From: Rhizobiaceae bacterium MnEN-MB40S
Lineage (GTDB): Bacteria > Pseudomonadota > Alphaproteobacteria > Rhizobiales > Rhizobiaceae
DNA: 64,000 nt
Assembly (NCBI GenBank): GCA_024343425.1
Contig: BRLC01000016.1
Location: 186,001-250,000, forward strand
Direction of reading: 5' to 3'
Below the pieces are notes generated by a model, which saw only the letters and a list, made by a program, of their open reading frames with translations, did no database searches and had not been told where the DNA came from. A program made the translations under genes and the position numbers. Positions 14,534 to 23,850 of this stretch are shown in pieces. Every line of letters begins with the position of its first letter. Position 1 is the first letter of the stretch.

Positions 14534-15559
14534 TCAGGCGGCTTTTTCCAGGTCGGCCTTCCAGTCGCCCAGCGCGGCGAGCCCGTTCATCCGCGCGCGG
14601 TGGCTGAAGGCCCTCTGCGCGGCTGCGACGTTTTCCGTCTTGCCGGACCAGGCCTGAAGTGCGGCGGCCTGCAGCGCGCGGCCATAGGAGAACGTCAGCG
14701 CCCAAGGCAGGTCGCCCATCGCGTTCATGGCTGAAAGATGCGCCGTCGCTTCTTCATCCGACTGTCCGCCGGACAGGAAGGCGATGCCGGGAACGGCCGC
14801 GGGGACCGTCGATTTCAGGCAGCGAAGCGTTTTTTCGGCGACTTCCTCAACGCTCGCGGTCCGCTTGGCCTTGCCGTCGATGACCATGTTGGGTTTCAAC
14901 ACCATCCCCTCGAGCAGCACATCGGCGTCATAGAGCGCATTGAAGACGCTGCGCAGAACGGCCTCCGTCACCTCGTAGCAGCGGTCGATCGAGTGATCGC
15001 CCGGCTTGCCGTCCATCAGCACTTCCGGTTCGACGATCGGCACGATGCCGGCTTCCTGGCAAAGCGCCGCGTAACGCGCCAGCGCATGGGCGTTGGCTTC
15101 CACGGCATAACCGGTCGGCAGGTCGTCGGAGATTGAAATGACGCCGCGCCACTTGGCGAAGCGCGCGCCCAGACCGTAATATTCGTTCAGCCTGTCGCGC
15201 AGGCCGTCCAGGCCTTCCGTCACGGTCTCGTCGTCAAATCCGGCGAGCGGCTTGGCGCCTGCGTCGACCTTGATGCCGGGAACCGCGCCGGCGTCGCTGA
15301 TGATCTGAACCAGCGGCGTGCCGTCGACGGCTTTCTGCCGGAGCGTCTCGTCGAACAGGATCACGCCGGAGATGCAATTCTGCATGGCGTCGTCCGCACG
15401 GAACAGCATTTCGCGATAGTCGCGGCGATTGTCCTCGGTGGATTCCACGCCGATCGTGTCGAAACGCTTCTTTATCGTTCCACTGGACTCGTCCGCTGCG
15501 AGTATGCCCTTGCCGGGCGCGACCATGGCGGCGGCAATGTCTTCCAGACGTTCGGTCAT
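14534..15559 (-). CDS. fba: Class I fructose-bisphosphate aldolase
   Basis: A 341-residue class I (Schiff-base) aldolase. It has the N-terminal APGKGILAADESSGTIKKRF, the substrate-binding region GVILFDETLRQ, and the lysine in LEGMVLKPNMVIDGK that forms the imine. It cleaves or condenses fructose 1,6-bisphosphate with dihydroxyacetone phosphate and glyceraldehyde 3-phosphate in glycolysis and gluconeogenesis. The ATG at 15559 has GGGAG upstream; the longer frame to 15613 is leader. It is the last gene of the tkt-gap-pgk-fba cluster, separated from pgk by 191 bp with a perfect palindrome, so it may have its own control. Confidence 0.95.
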   Translation of the reverse strand: MTERLEDIAAAMVAPGKGILAADESSGTIKKRFDTIGVESTEDNRRDYREMLFRADDAMQNCISGVILFDETLRQKAVDGTPLVQIISDAGAVPGIKVDAGAKPLAGFDDETVTEGLDGLRDRLNEYYGLGARFAKWRGVISISDDLPTGYAVEANAHALARYAALCQEAGIVPIVEPEVLMDGKPGDHSIDRCYEVTEAVLRSVFNALYDADVLLEGMVLKPNMVIDGKAKRTASVEEVAEKTLRCLKSTVPAAVPGIAFLSGGQSDEEATAHLSAMNAMGDLPWALTFSYGRALQAAALQAWSGKTENVAAAQRAFSHRARMNGLAALGDWKADLEKAA

Positions 15560-15673
15560 CGGTTTTTTTCTCCCTTGCCCTGCGTCGCCGACCCGAAAGA
15601 GCCAGCGCATCAATAGTGTCGGGGGATGCCGATAGCAGAACTGTCGGGCTTGTAAATGGCGGTTAAAAGCCTG

Positions 15674-15701
15674 AAACGATTAAAAAAACTATTAATCGTT
15701 T
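15674..15701. promoter_or_regulatory. Perfect palindrome upstream of fba, operator candidate
   Basis: AAACGATTAA at 15674-15683 and TTAATCGTTT at 15692-15701 are exact reverse complements separated by 8 bp. The element lies in the pgk-fba spacer, 115 bp upstream of the fba ATG. The stem is AT-rich, so it is more like a dimeric repressor site than a terminator. Confidence 0.5.
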
Positions 15702-15750
15702 GAAATGGATGTCTGGTGTGTGGTTGTGGACAATGACGATCCTCGGGGAG

Positions 15751-16947
15751 TCAGCCCATCAGCGCTTCCACGCCGGGCAGCGGCTTGCCCTCCATCCATT
15801 CCAGAAACGCGCCGCCCGCCGTCGAGACATAGGTGAAGTCATCGGCGACGTCAGCCATGTTCAGCGCCGCGACCGTGTCGCCTCCGCCGGCGACAGAAAT
15901 CAGGAGACCCTGTTCCGTCTGTCCGCCGGCGAATTTTGCGACCGTGACCGTTGCGGTATCGAAAGGCGGAATTTCGAATGCGCCGAGCGGGCCATTCCAT
16001 ACGAGGGTTTTCGCCTTGCCGATCCACTCGATGATCGCTGCGATCGAGTCCGGACCGACGTCCAGGATCATCGAATCGGCTGGAATTGCGTCAACCTTGA
16101 CCTGTTGCGTTTCGGCGTGCGCCTTGAACTCGCGCGCGACGATTGCATCCACCGGCAGCACGATTGCGCAGCCGGCGCCGGCCGCTTCAATCATGATCTG
16201 CTTTGCGGTGTCCGCCAGATCATGTTCGCAGAGCGATTTTCCGACATCCGTACCGCGCGCAGCGAGGAAGGTGTTGGCCATGCCGCCGCCGATCACGAGC
16301 GCATCGACCTTGTGGACAAGGTTCATGAGCAGATCGAGCTTCGTGGAGACCTTGGCGCCGCCGACGATGGCGACGACCGGGCGATCCGGGTCGCCCAGAC
16401 CCTGTTCCAGGGCTTCGAGTTCGGCCTGCATCGTCCGTCCGGCATAGGCGGGAAGCAGATGCGCCAGGCCTTCCGTCGAGGCATGCGCGCGATGCGCCGC
16501 TGAAAAGGCGTCGTTGACGTAGATGTCGCCCTCTGCGGCCAGAGCGCGGGCGAATTCCGGGTCGTTGGCCTCCTCGCCGGCGTGGAAACGCACATTCTCC
16601 AGAAGCAATATGTCGCCATTGTTCATGTGTGACATTGCCTTGGCCACGGGCTCGCCGATGCAGTCGGGCGCGAAATGCACCCGCTGGTCGAGCACCTCTT
16701 CCACCTTGTCTGCGATCGGACCGAGCGACATCGTCGTCTCGGGCTTGCCCTTGGGGCGTCCGAAATGTGCAAGCAGGATGACCTTGGCGTTCTTCGACGT
16801 CAGTTCAAGGATGGTCGGCGCCACGCGTTCGATGCGCGTCGTGTCCGTCACCCTCCCGTCCTTGACCGGCACGTTCAAATCCACACGGACGAGAACCCGC
16901 TTGCCGGCGATATCTTCCAGATCGTCAAGGGTCTTGAATGCGGTCAT
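15751..16947 (-). CDS. pgk: Phosphoglycerate kinase
   Basis: A 398-residue protein with the PGK signature [22 protein letters not shown], the hinge [12 protein letters not shown] and the nucleotide-binding [12 protein letters not shown] near the C-terminus. It transfers phosphate between 1,3-bisphosphoglycerate and ADP in glycolysis and runs in reverse in gluconeogenesis. The ATG at 16947 has AGGAAG upstream; the longer frame to 17058 overlaps gap and is not used. It follows gap by 22 bp, so the two are co-transcribed. The length is typical for the family. Confidence 0.97.
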   Translation of the reverse strand: MTAFKTLDDLEDIAGKRVLVRVDLNVPVKDGRVTDTTRIERVAPTILELTSKNAKVILLAHFGRPKGKPETTMSLGPIADKVEEVLDQRVHFAPDCIGEPVAKAMSHMNNGDILLLENVRFHAGEEANDPEFARALAAEGDIYVNDAFSAAHRAHASTEGLAHLLPAYAGRTMQAELEALEQGLGDPDRPVVAIVGGAKVSTKLDLLMNLVHKVDALVIGGGMANTFLAARGTDVGKSLCEHDLADTAKQIMIEAAGAGCAIVLPVDAIVAREFKAHAETQQVKVDAIPADSMILDVGPDSIAAIIEWIGKAKTLVWNGPLGAFEIPPFDTATVTVAKFAGGQTEQGLLISVAGGGDTVAALNMADVADDFTYVSTAGGAFLEWMEGKPLPGVEALMG

Positions 16948-16969
16948 GTCACTGTTCTTCCTGCGAAGT

Positions 16970-17971
16970 TCAGATGAGCTTGCCCATGGCGACGGCCGTG
17001 TCCGACATGCGGTTCGAGAAGCCCCACTCGTTGTCGTACCAGGACAGGATGCGAACAAAGGTTCCGTCCATGACCTTGGTCTGGTCCATGTGGAAAATCG
17101 ACGAATGCGGATTGTGGTTCATGTCGATCGAAACGAGCGGCTCTTCCGTGAAGGCGAGGATGCCCTTGAGTTCACCGTTGGCGGCGGTCCGGATGGCGTC
17201 GTTGACTTCCTCAACGCTGGTTTCGCGGGAGGCGATGAAATTGAAATCGACAACCGACACGTTCGGGGTCGGAACGCGGATGGCGACGCCGTCGAGCTTG
17301 CCGTTGAGTTCCGGCAACACGAGGCCGACGGCCTTTGCCGCGCCGGTCGATGTAGGGATCATCGACATGGCTGCGGCGCGCGCGCGATACAGATCCTTGT
17401 GCATCGTATCGAGCGTCGGCTGGTCGCCCGTGTAGGAGTGGATGGTCGTCATGAAGCCCTTGTCGATGCCGATGGCCTTGTTCAGCGTGTAGGCGACCGG
17501 CGCAAGGCAGTTCGTCGTGCAGGATGCATTCGATACAACGAGGTCGTCGGCAGTCAGCGCATCGGTGTTGACGCCGTAGACGATGGTCTTGTCTGCGCCG
17601 GAGGCCGGAGCCGAGACGAGAACGCGGCTTGATCCGTTTTCGAGGTGCAGCGCCGCCTTTTCCCGCGAGGTGAAGATGCCGGTGCATTCAAGAGCGACGT
17701 CCACATCGCCCCACGGCAATTCCTTGGGGTCGCGGATCGCTGTCACCTTGATCGGGCCCTTGCCGACGTCGATGGTTTCCCCGTCAACCGTTACTTCCGC
17801 CGGAAAGCGGCCGTGAACGCTGTCATATCTCAGCAAGTGCGCGTTCGTTTCAACCGGTCCGAGGTCGTTGATGGCTATCACTTCGATATCAGTCCGGCCT
17901 GATTCGATTATGGCGCGCAGCACGTTGCGGCCGATGCGGCCAAATCCGTTGATTGCGACTTTGACGGTCAT
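16970..17971 (-). CDS. gap: Type I glyceraldehyde-3-phosphate dehydrogenase
   Basis: A 333-residue NAD-dependent GAPDH. It has the Rossmann motif [14 protein letters not shown], the catalytic loop [14 protein letters not shown] with Cys151, and the C-terminal [13 protein letters not shown]. It oxidises glyceraldehyde 3-phosphate to 1,3-bisphosphoglycerate. The ATG at 17971 is used; an adjacent TTG three bases earlier would add one residue. A small hairpin (CCCTTG/CAAGGG, 17993-18009) lies in the 56-bp spacer after tkt and may tune read-through. It sits between tkt and pgk in a standard alphaproteobacterial central-carbon cluster. Confidence 0.97.
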   Translation of the reverse strand: MTVKVAINGFGRIGRNVLRAIIESGRTDIEVIAINDLGPVETNAHLLRYDSVHGRFPAEVTVDGETIDVGKGPIKVTAIRDPKELPWGDVDVALECTGIFTSREKAALHLENGSSRVLVSAPASGADKTIVYGVNTDALTADDLVVSNASCTTNCLAPVAYTLNKAIGIDKGFMTTIHSYTGDQPTLDTMHKDLYRARAAAMSMIPTSTGAAKAVGLVLPELNGKLDGVAIRVPTPNVSVVDFNFIASRETSVEEVNDAIRTAANGELKGILAFTEEPLVSIDMNHNPHSSIFHMDQTKVMDGTFVRILSWYDNEWGFSNRMSDTAVAMGKLI

Positions 17972-18027
17972 CAATGGGTCTCCCGAAATATGCCCTTGTC
18001 ACTCAAGGGGTGTTGACAACTTTTTAT

Positions 18028-20031
18028 TCAGTCTTCCTGGCCAGCCAGGCTTTCCAGCGTCGACAGGATGGTTTCGAACGCGTCCTGGGCGGTGATTCCG
18101 AAATGACTGTACAGATCCTTGTAAGGCGCCGATGCGCCGAAACCGTGCATGCCGACGAACAGGCCGTCATTTCCGATGAAACGATCCCAGCCCTGCCGGA
18201 TTCCGGCTTCGATCGCCACCTTGATCGGGGAATCGCCGATGATGGCTTCCTTGTATTCTTCCGACTGTTCTTCGAAAAGCTCGAAGCTCGGGACGGAAAC
18301 GACACGGGCGACATGACCGGCCGCTTCAAGTTTTGTGCGCACATCCAGCGCGATCTCGACTTCCGAGCCGGAGGCGAAGATCGTGATGTCGGCGTCGCTC
18401 GCCGGCGCGAGGTCATAGGCGCCGAAGGCGCACATGTTTTCTTCTTCATACTCCGGACGAATGGAGGGAAGATCCTGCCGCGTCAGCGCAAGCGCCGAAG
18501 GGCGATGTTCGGATTCCAGCGCCAGTTGCCAGCATTCCAGCACTTCCGTCGCATCGGCGGGACGGAAGGTCAGAAGATTGGGAATGGCGCGCAGCGACGC
18601 CATATGTTCGACCGGCTGGTGGGTCGGTCCGTCTTCTCCCAAACCGATGGAGTCATGGGTCAGGACGTGTATGACCCGGATGCCCATAAGCGCGGCGAGA
18701 CGGATCGAGGGGCGGCAATAATCCGAGAAAATCAGGAAGCCACCGCCATAGGGAATCAGGCCGCCATGCAGGCTAATGCCGTTCATGGCTGCGGCCATGC
18801 CGTGTTCGCGCACGCCGTAGTGCAGATAGCGGCCGGAGAAATCATCAGGCGTGATGACGCCCATATTCTCGGTCTTGGTGTTGTTGGACCCGGTCAGGTC
18901 TGCGGATCCGCCAATGGTTTCCGGAATAGCCGCGTTGATCACGCCGAGCGCTGCTTCCGACGATTTGCGGGTCGCCATGGACGGTTGTTCGCGGGCGAGC
19001 TTCTTCTTGTATGCGTCGATGGCGGACTCGAAGCCGCCGGGCAGACCGCCGCTCATGCGGCGTTCGAAAATTGTCCGGGCCTCGGAATCCTTGGCTGCGA
19101 GCCGCTCTTGCCACGCCTTGCGCTCCTTGGTGGAGCGCAATCCTGCGAGCCGCCACATGTCGACGATGTCGGAAGGAATCTCGAAGGGCGCTTCCGACCA
19201 GCCGAGCGCTTTGCGCGTTTCCGCAATCTCCTTCTCGCCGAGCGGCGATCCATGCGCCTTCGCCGTACCGGCCTTGGTCGGCGCGCCGAAGCCAATCACC
19301 GTCTTGCAGGCGATCATCGTCGGTTTGTCCGAATTGCGCGCGCTCTCGATCGCGTCGGCTATGGCGTCCGTATCGTGCCCGTCAATGGAAATGGTGTTCC
19401 AATTGGCGGCTTCGAAGCGGGCGATCTGATCGGTGGAGTCGGTAAGGTTGACGGGACCGTCGATGGAAATGCCGTTATCGTCCCAGAAGACGATCAGCTT
19501 GTTAAGCTTGAGATGGCCCGCAAGCGAAATCGCTTCGTGGCTGATGCCTTCCATGAGGCAACCGTCGCCGGCGAGCACATACGTATGGTGGTCGACCAGA
19601 CCGTCGCCGAATTCGTCGTTGAGCTTGCGTTCGGCGATCGCCATGCCCACGGCGTTCGCCAGACCCTGGCCGAGCGGGCCGGTGGTCGTTTCGATGCCGG
19701 CGGCATGGCCATATTCCGGATGACCCGCCGTATTCGATCCAAGCTGACGGAAATTCTTGATTTCCTCCAGGTTGATGTCCTCGTATCCCAGCAAATAAAG
19801 CAGAGAGTAGAGAAGCATCGATCCGTGTCCGGCGGACAGGACGAACCGGTCGCGATCCGGCCAATTGGGCACTTTCGGATCAAATTTCATGAAACGCGTA
19901 AACAGGACCGTGGCTATGTCGGCTGCGCCCATTGGCAGCCCGGGGTGACCGGACTTCGCGTTTTCGACGGCGTCCATCGACAGAAAACGGATCGCATTGG
20001 CCATCCGGTCGTGTTTTTCGCGTGGGATCAT
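18028..20031 (-). CDS. tkt: Transketolase
   Basis: A 667-residue thiamine-diphosphate enzyme. It has [18 protein letters not shown] at the N-terminus, the TPP-binding [13 protein letters not shown] with downstream WDDN, and the pyrimidine-domain block [19 protein letters not shown]. It moves two-carbon ketol units in the pentose phosphate pathway, and in the Calvin cycle where that exists. The length is normal. A predicted promoter at 20149-20176 gives a leader of about 110 nt. It heads the tkt-gap-pgk-fba cluster. No Calvin-cycle genes are seen in the window, so a role in pentose and glycolytic flux is most likely. Confidence 0.97.
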   Translation of the reverse strand: MIPREKHDRMANAIRFLSMDAVENAKSGHPGLPMGAADIATVLFTRFMKFDPKVPNWPDRDRFVLSAGHGSMLLYSLLYLLGYEDINLEEIKNFRQLGSNTAGHPEYGHAAGIETTTGPLGQGLANAVGMAIAERKLNDEFGDGLVDHHTYVLAGDGCLMEGISHEAISLAGHLKLNKLIVFWDDNGISIDGPVNLTDSTDQIARFEAANWNTISIDGHDTDAIADAIESARNSDKPTMIACKTVIGFGAPTKAGTAKAHGSPLGEKEIAETRKALGWSEAPFEIPSDIVDMWRLAGLRSTKERKAWQERLAAKDSEARTIFERRMSGGLPGGFESAIDAYKKKLAREQPSMATRKSSEAALGVINAAIPETIGGSADLTGSNNTKTENMGVITPDDFSGRYLHYGVREHGMAAAMNGISLHGGLIPYGGGFLIFSDYCRPSIRLAALMGIRVIHVLTHDSIGLGEDGPTHQPVEHMASLRAIPNLLTFRPADATEVLECWQLALESEHRPSALALTRQDLPSIRPEYEEENMCAFGAYDLAPASDADITIFASGSEVEIALDVRTKLEAAGHVARVVSVPSFELFEEQSEEYKEAIIGDSPIKVAIEAGIRQGWDRFIGNDGLFVGMHGFGASAPYKDLYSHFGITAQDAFETILSTLESLAGQED

Positions 20032-20148
20032 GACAACTCGGCTTTTACAGTCGTTTCAGGCAGGCTCGGGATCGGAACGGTCGGCGATCAGAATTCGCTG
20101 TTTTGCGTGATCGAAATTCTGAACCCCCACAGCCCGTAAAGCAGGTGA

Positions 20149-20176
20149 CACATAGCAGGTGCAAACAAGGAGTCAA
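20149..20176 (-). promoter_or_regulatory. Predicted tkt promoter
   Basis: On the minus strand TTGACT (20176-20171) and TATGTG (20154-20149) are separated by 16 bp and fit the alphaproteobacterial housekeeping pattern. Transcription would begin near 20142. Confidence 0.5.
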
Positions 20177-20307
20177 CAAAGGCCGACCACATAATCCCCG
20201 ACGCTGAAACCCTTGCGGCGCGGGGTTGGCGCACGCGCCGCGAAGGACGGAATCCTGCAAAAAGCGTCGCGTTGTGACGAAGTCGCGAACTGTCTTCACG
20301 TCAGGGT

Positions 20308-20364
20308 TCAAATCAAAATCATGTGCACCAGCATTGCAAGAACGTTGACGGTTGCTTGCGACAT
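20308..20364 (-). CDS. Possible 18-residue hydrophobic peptide
   Basis: On the minus strand GGAG is followed 8 bases later by ATG at 20364 and an 18-codon frame, MSQATVNVLAMLVHMILI, ending in TGA at 20308. The product would be a single hydrophobic helix. Ribosome-site spacing is good, but a frame this short is easily fortuitous. It lies upstream of the tkt promoter and opposite the start region of DUF4164. No family is recognised. Confidence 0.25.
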   Translation of the reverse strand: MSQATVNVLAMLVHMILI

Positions 20365-20436
20365 TGCTTAATCTCCATCCGGTAAGTGCCCGATAACATG
20401 GTGATTCGGGTGCTTGCCAGCACAGGGCAACATGTT

Positions 20437-20709
20437 ATGCCGGGCGCGAAAACAGCAAAAACCGCACTCGATGAATTGACCAGGGTCCTCACGCGTCTTG
20501 AAAACGCGGTGGACGGGCATGTCGAAAAGAGCCGCGACGCGGCTGACGCGGATGAGGAGGTCCAGCGCCTCAACGCGGACCGATCGCGGCTGGCCCAGGA
20601 ACTTGATCATTCCGAAGATCGCGCGACCCGGCTTCAGGAAGCAAATCGCGAGGTGTCGCGTCGCCTTGTCGCGGCAATGGAAACCATTCGCGCCGTCATC
20701 GATCGGTAG
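20437..20709 (+). CDS. DUF4164 family coiled-coil protein
   Basis: A protein of about 90 residues, nearly all coiled coil, of the rhizobial DUF4164 family. The characteristic stretch is DEEVQRLNADRSRLAQELD followed by RLQEANREVSRRLVAAMETI. It is located directly upstream of zapA (5 bp between), so it probably works with ZapA in cell division or is a ZapA-like accessory; that is inferred from position. The start is uncertain: the ATG at 20437 gives 90 residues and an in-frame ATG at 20398 gives 103. The family N-terminus fits the shorter form. Confidence 0.85.
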   Translation: MPGAKTAKTALDELTRVLTRLENAVDGHVEKSRDAADADEEVQRLNADRSRLAQELDHSEDRATRLQEANREVSRRLVAAMETIRAVIDR

Positions 20710-20714
20710 GACTC

Positions 20715-21074
20715 ATGGCTGAAGTGACTGTAAATATCGACGGCAAGGCCTACAGAATGGCCTGCGAAGCCGGCCAGGAAGACCATCTGAGCGAGCTCGC
20801 GAATCGGTTCGACCGTTATGTCAGCCACCTCAAGGGTCAGTTCGGCGAAATCGGCGATCTTCGGATAACGGTCATGGCCGGCATTCTGGTCATGGACGAG
20901 CTTTCAGAGGCTCAACGCAAGCTGGACGGTCTGGAAAGCGAGATGGGCAGCCTGAAAAAAATGCGTGATGCGGCGCTCACCCAGGCGGACAAGGCCGAAT
21001 CCGCGCTGGTCGCGGCGGTCGACGACGTTACAGAGCAGGTCGAGCGCATTGCCATAAAGCTTGAGCAGGCCTGA
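20715..21074 (+). CDS. zapA: Cell division protein ZapA
   Basis: A 119-residue protein with the ZapA head domain (MAEVTVNIDGKAYRMACEAG, then LSELANRFDRYV and RITVMAGILVMDEL) and a C-terminal coiled coil. ZapA tetramers bind and bundle FtsZ filaments at the division site. It is immediately downstream of DUF4164 and upstream of a 6S RNA and the 5-formyltetrahydrofolate cyclo-ligase gene, the same order as zapA-ssrS-ygfA in many proteobacteria. The length is normal. Confidence 0.93.
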   Translation: MAEVTVNIDGKAYRMACEAGQEDHLSELANRFDRYVSHLKGQFGEIGDLRITVMAGILVMDELSEAQRKLDGLESEMGSLKKMRDAALTQADKAESALVAAVDDVTEQVERIAIKLEQA

Positions 21075-21130
21075 CGCGACTGCGACAAAATTCGGTCCTT
21101 CGGACGCTTCCATTCGACTGTTGCAAAGAC

Positions 21131-21303
21131 TATATTCGGTTTGCGATCTGCGCTTCCCGACAGGACACACAATCCCCGGGGCCTTAATCGATCCTAAGGG
21201 AGCTGTCCCTGTTTAGACCCGTGGGTTTTTTCACACGGCGCCCACCTACTTTGTAGGTTCCCGGGATCGTAAAACGTCCATCGGTCGTCGTGGATCGCCT
21301 CGT
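21131..21303 (+). ncRNA. ssrS: 6S RNA
   Basis: The gap between zapA and the cyclo-ligase gene holds a TATATT -10 box (21131-21136) and then about 160 nt of structured RNA. The closing helix pairs GCGATC at 21143-21148 with GATCGC at 21293-21298. Inside are blocks I associate with alphaproteobacterial 6S RNA, such as CGATCCTAAGGGAGCTGTCC and ACCTACTTTGTAGGTTCCCG. 6S RNA mimics an open promoter and traps sigma-70 RNA polymerase in stationary phase. The synteny zapA-6S-cyclo-ligase is conserved across proteobacteria. The transcript itself begins near 21142; the exact ends are estimated. Confidence 0.88.
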
Positions 21304-21336
21304 CTTCTTCTCCACCGCCTGCCCCGGATCTTCTCC

Positions 21337-21921
21337 ATGACGCGTTCATTAACCAAGGCCGAGATTCGCAATTCGGCTTTGTTGTCGCGCGACGCAACGG
21401 ATCCCGAGGCGCGGATCGAGGCCAGCCTCGCAATTGCTGAAATCGGCGCGGGTTCGATTGACATACGCCCTGGCGAGATCGTGTCCGGTTTCTGGCCGAT
21501 CCGCTCGGAAGTCGATGTTCGTCCGCTGATGTTCCGGTTGATGGAAAAGGGCGCCCGTCTGTGCCTGCCGGTCGTGCTCGACCGCACGACCATCCTCTTC
21601 CGCGAACTTGTGCGCGGCGCGCCGATGGTCGACACCGGTTTCGGCACGGCGGGCCCTGGCGAAGAGGCGGACGTTCTTGATCCGGATCTGATACTGGCGC
21701 CGCTGGCCGCGTTCGATTCGACCGGACACCGTATAGGCTATGGCGCGGGACACTATGACAGGGCCATTGCCAGACTGCGCGACAGGGGTAAGATGCCACG
21801 GCTCATCGGCGTCGCGCTGGACGTCCAGGAGGTCGAAACCGTTCCCGCGGAGGATCATGATATTCCGCTGCCGGCCATATTAACGGAAAGCGGGATGCGT
21901 CGTTTTTCCGTCCAAGACTGA
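21337..21921 (+). CDS. fau: 5-formyltetrahydrofolate cyclo-ligase
   Basis: A 194-residue protein of the 5-FCL family with the N-terminal basic segment, FWPIRSEVDVRPL and the C-terminal signature GHRIGYGAGHYDRAIAR, which binds ATP and folate. It converts 5-formyl-THF to 5,10-methenyl-THF using ATP. In many bacteria it is co-transcribed with 6S RNA, and that arrangement is present here. The ATG at 21337 lies about 34 bp after the estimated 6S 3' end. The length is typical. Confidence 0.92.
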   Translation: MTRSLTKAEIRNSALLSRDATDPEARIEASLAIAEIGAGSIDIRPGEIVSGFWPIRSEVDVRPLMFRLMEKGARLCLPVVLDRTTILFRELVRGAPMVDTGFGTAGPGEEADVLDPDLILAPLAAFDSTGHRIGYGAGHYDRAIARLRDRGKMPRLIGVALDVQEVETVPAEDHDIPLPAILTESGMRRFSVQD

Positions 21922-21937
21922 ATACAGGTGTTTTTGA

Positions 21938-22759
21938 ATGCGTTTGCTTTTTCTGGGGGATATGGTCGGCCGCAACGGACGTAACGCGGTCTGGAAAAAA
22001 TTGCCGACGCTGATCGAGGAATACAGCTTCGATTTCGTCGTGGTGAACGGAGAAAACGCCGCCGGCGGATTCGGCATTACCGAAGAAATCTATTTAAGGA
22101 CGATCGAGGCCGGCGCCGATGTGGTGACCACAGGCAATCATGTCTGGGATCAGCGCGAAGCCCTCATCTTCTGCGACAATCATGATCGTTTTCTGCGGCC
22201 GGCCAATTTTCCGTCAGGCACGCCGGGTCGCGGCTCCGGCCTCTACGTGGCGAAAAACGGCGCGCGGGTGCTGGTTTCCAACATAATGGGCCGGGTTTTC
22301 ATGCACCCGGATCTCGATGATCCGTTCCAGGCCGCCGAAGACGAACTGGCGGCCTGTCCGCTGGGAGAACAGGCGGACGCGGTGGTGTTCGATTTCCATG
22401 CCGAGGCGACAAGCGAGAAGCAGTGCTTCGGTCACTTTGTGGACGGACGCGCGAGCCTTGTCGTTGGCACGCACACGCATATCCCGACGGCGGATTACCA
22501 GATTCTCAATGGCGGCACGGCCTATATGAGCGACGTGGGCATGTGCGGGGATTATGATTCATCGATCGGAATGGACAAGGAAGAACCGCTGCAGCGCTTC
22601 GTCAACAAAATCCCGAAGGGCCGGTTCGAGGTTGCTGACGGCCCGGTGACGGTATGCGGCGTGGCGGTTGAAATATCGGACCGCACGGGCCTTGCCGAAA
22701 AGATTTCGCCGTTGCGAATAGGCGCGCGGCTTCAGGAAGCGCTCCCGGTTTTCGACTAA
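21938..22759 (+). CDS. YmdB-type metallophosphoesterase (TIGR00282 family)
   Basis: A 273-residue protein with the full set of dimetal ligands of the YmdB-type calcineurin-like phosphoesterases: FLGDMVGRNGR, VVNGENAAGGFG, TTGNHVWDQREA, FDFHAEATSEK and VGTHTHIPTAD. Family members hydrolyse 2',3'-cyclic nucleotides, and YmdB is a global post-transcriptional regulator in Bacillus. The order cyclo-ligase, YmdB-like, YebC, RuvCAB is common in Hyphomicrobiales. It starts 16 bp after the previous stop. Confidence 0.92.
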   Translation: MRLLFLGDMVGRNGRNAVWKKLPTLIEEYSFDFVVVNGENAAGGFGITEEIYLRTIEAGADVVTTGNHVWDQREALIFCDNHDRFLRPANFPSGTPGRGSGLYVAKNGARVLVSNIMGRVFMHPDLDDPFQAAEDELAACPLGEQADAVVFDFHAEATSEKQCFGHFVDGRASLVVGTHTHIPTADYQILNGGTAYMSDVGMCGDYDSSIGMDKEEPLQRFVNKIPKGRFEVADGPVTVCGVAVEISDRTGLAEKISPLRIGARLQEALPVFD

Positions 22760-22789
22760 GCCTGCGACGGCGTCAAACCGGCGCTGACA

Positions 22790-23641
22790 TTATACACCGT
22801 TCAGCACGATGATCGTTGGCTGGTCGGGCAGGGTGCGCAGACTGAGCGTCAGATTGTCGGAATTGCGGAACTCGTGGGCGAAATCTGCGCCGAACAGGTT
22901 CAGAAACGAGCCGATGGATGAGCCGCGACGGTGCATCGGTAGAATGACCGAGGCTCGGAGTCGCTTGACGATTTCACTCATGCTTTCATGGCCGATGGTC
23001 AGGCCGCCGTCGACGGGCACCATAACCACGTCGAGCCGGCCGATTGCGGCAATATGGCTGTCGTCAAGTTCGTGGTGCAGGTGACCGAGATGGCCGATGC
23101 AGAGACCTGCGACTTCGAAGATGAAGATCGAGTTGCCGTCTTTCTCGAAGCCCGAAAAGACCGATCTGATGTCGGTGCTGACATTGCGGACATAGGCGTC
23201 GCCCACCACGAGACTGTGTTTGATCGGCCCGTCGCCCTCGGGGTTCCATCCGGTCAGCACATATTCGATGGCGGGATCGGGGCTGGCGGTCCAGTGGCTC
23301 GAATGCGCCTTGTTCATCGTCACGACGGACGGGGGATCGCGAAATCCGATATAGCCGTTGTAGTCGGTGGCTATGGTGACGCCTCCGGCGGTCTCAACGA
23401 AATAGGTGGAGTGCGTTACATAGGTGAAACGCACATGGTTTCTTTCCACCGGCTCGCCATTGACCGGCTGCGCCTGCGGGCGGGTTTGCCGGCCGGCGAT
23501 CGCCTGGCAGATTGAGACCGCCCGCGGCGCTTCGTCGACGCTGCTCTGGATCTGCAGCGGTTGTGTGCTCATCCCGCTCGTAAAGAGAAAAATCGCAATG
23601 ACGGCCAGCGCCTGGCCTGAGCTTCGCATGAAATTCGTCAT
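22790..23641 (-). CDS. Exported MBL-fold metal-dependent hydrolase
   Basis: A 283-residue protein with an N-terminal hydrophobic segment (QALAVIAIFLFTSGM) suggesting export or membrane anchoring. It resembles the UlaG-like branch of the metallo-beta-lactamase fold: RFTYVTHSTYFVETAGGV, GHLGHLHHELDDSHIAAIG and a late VILPMH. It keeps several ligand histidines, but the HxHxDH motif is not canonical: the region reads MNKAHSSHWT. Its substrate is unknown. The ATG at 23641 has CAGGGA upstream; a longer frame to 23794 is leader. It is inserted on the minus strand between the YmdB-like gene and yebC. Confidence 0.8.
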   Translation of the reverse strand: MTNFMRSSGQALAVIAIFLFTSGMSTQPLQIQSSVDEAPRAVSICQAIAGRQTRPQAQPVNGEPVERNHVRFTYVTHSTYFVETAGGVTIATDYNGYIGFRDPPSVVTMNKAHSSHWTASPDPAIEYVLTGWNPEGDGPIKHSLVVGDAYVRNVSTDIRSVFSGFEKDGNSIFIFEVAGLCIGHLGHLHHELDDSHIAAIGRLDVVMVPVDGGLTIGHESMSEIVKRLRASVILPMHRRGSSIGSFLNLFGADFAHEFRNSDNLTLSLRTLPDQPTIIVLNGV

Positions 23642-23850
23642 GGTCCCTGCCCCGTCTGATCGATCCCGTAGGAAGAAGAATAGGTAAGTATCCGCCGCAG
23701 TCCATAGGCATCGACTTTCTTTTGACCGAAGTATGCTGGCGGCGCGCGCCTCGAAGGAATGTGACGCGCGACAGCGGGTCCTTCTGGACGGCATCTGCGT
23801 CTTTGCCTATAAGGCGGCAAATTTCACAATAAGACTCTGGACGGAGCGCC

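Larger units (their letters stand above)
20032..20436. other. Divergent control region between tkt and DUF4164
   Basis: About 400 bp with no conventional gene. It holds the predicted tkt promoter (20149-20176), a stable hairpin with GCGGCGCG at 20215-20222 pairing with CGCGCCGC at 20234-20241, and a very short minus-strand frame (20308-20364) listed separately. An 88-codon minus frame at 20045-20311 has no family resemblance and is rejected. Confidence 0.6.

Noticed and set aside
17974-20139. 721-codon plus-strand open frame
   Set aside because: It lies antisense over the transketolase gene, whose motifs and length are unambiguous; the long frame is a product of GC-rich codon use on the opposite strand.
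20045-20311. 88-codon minus-strand frame upstream of tkt
   Set aside because: It spans the predicted tkt promoter and a hairpin and resembles no known protein.
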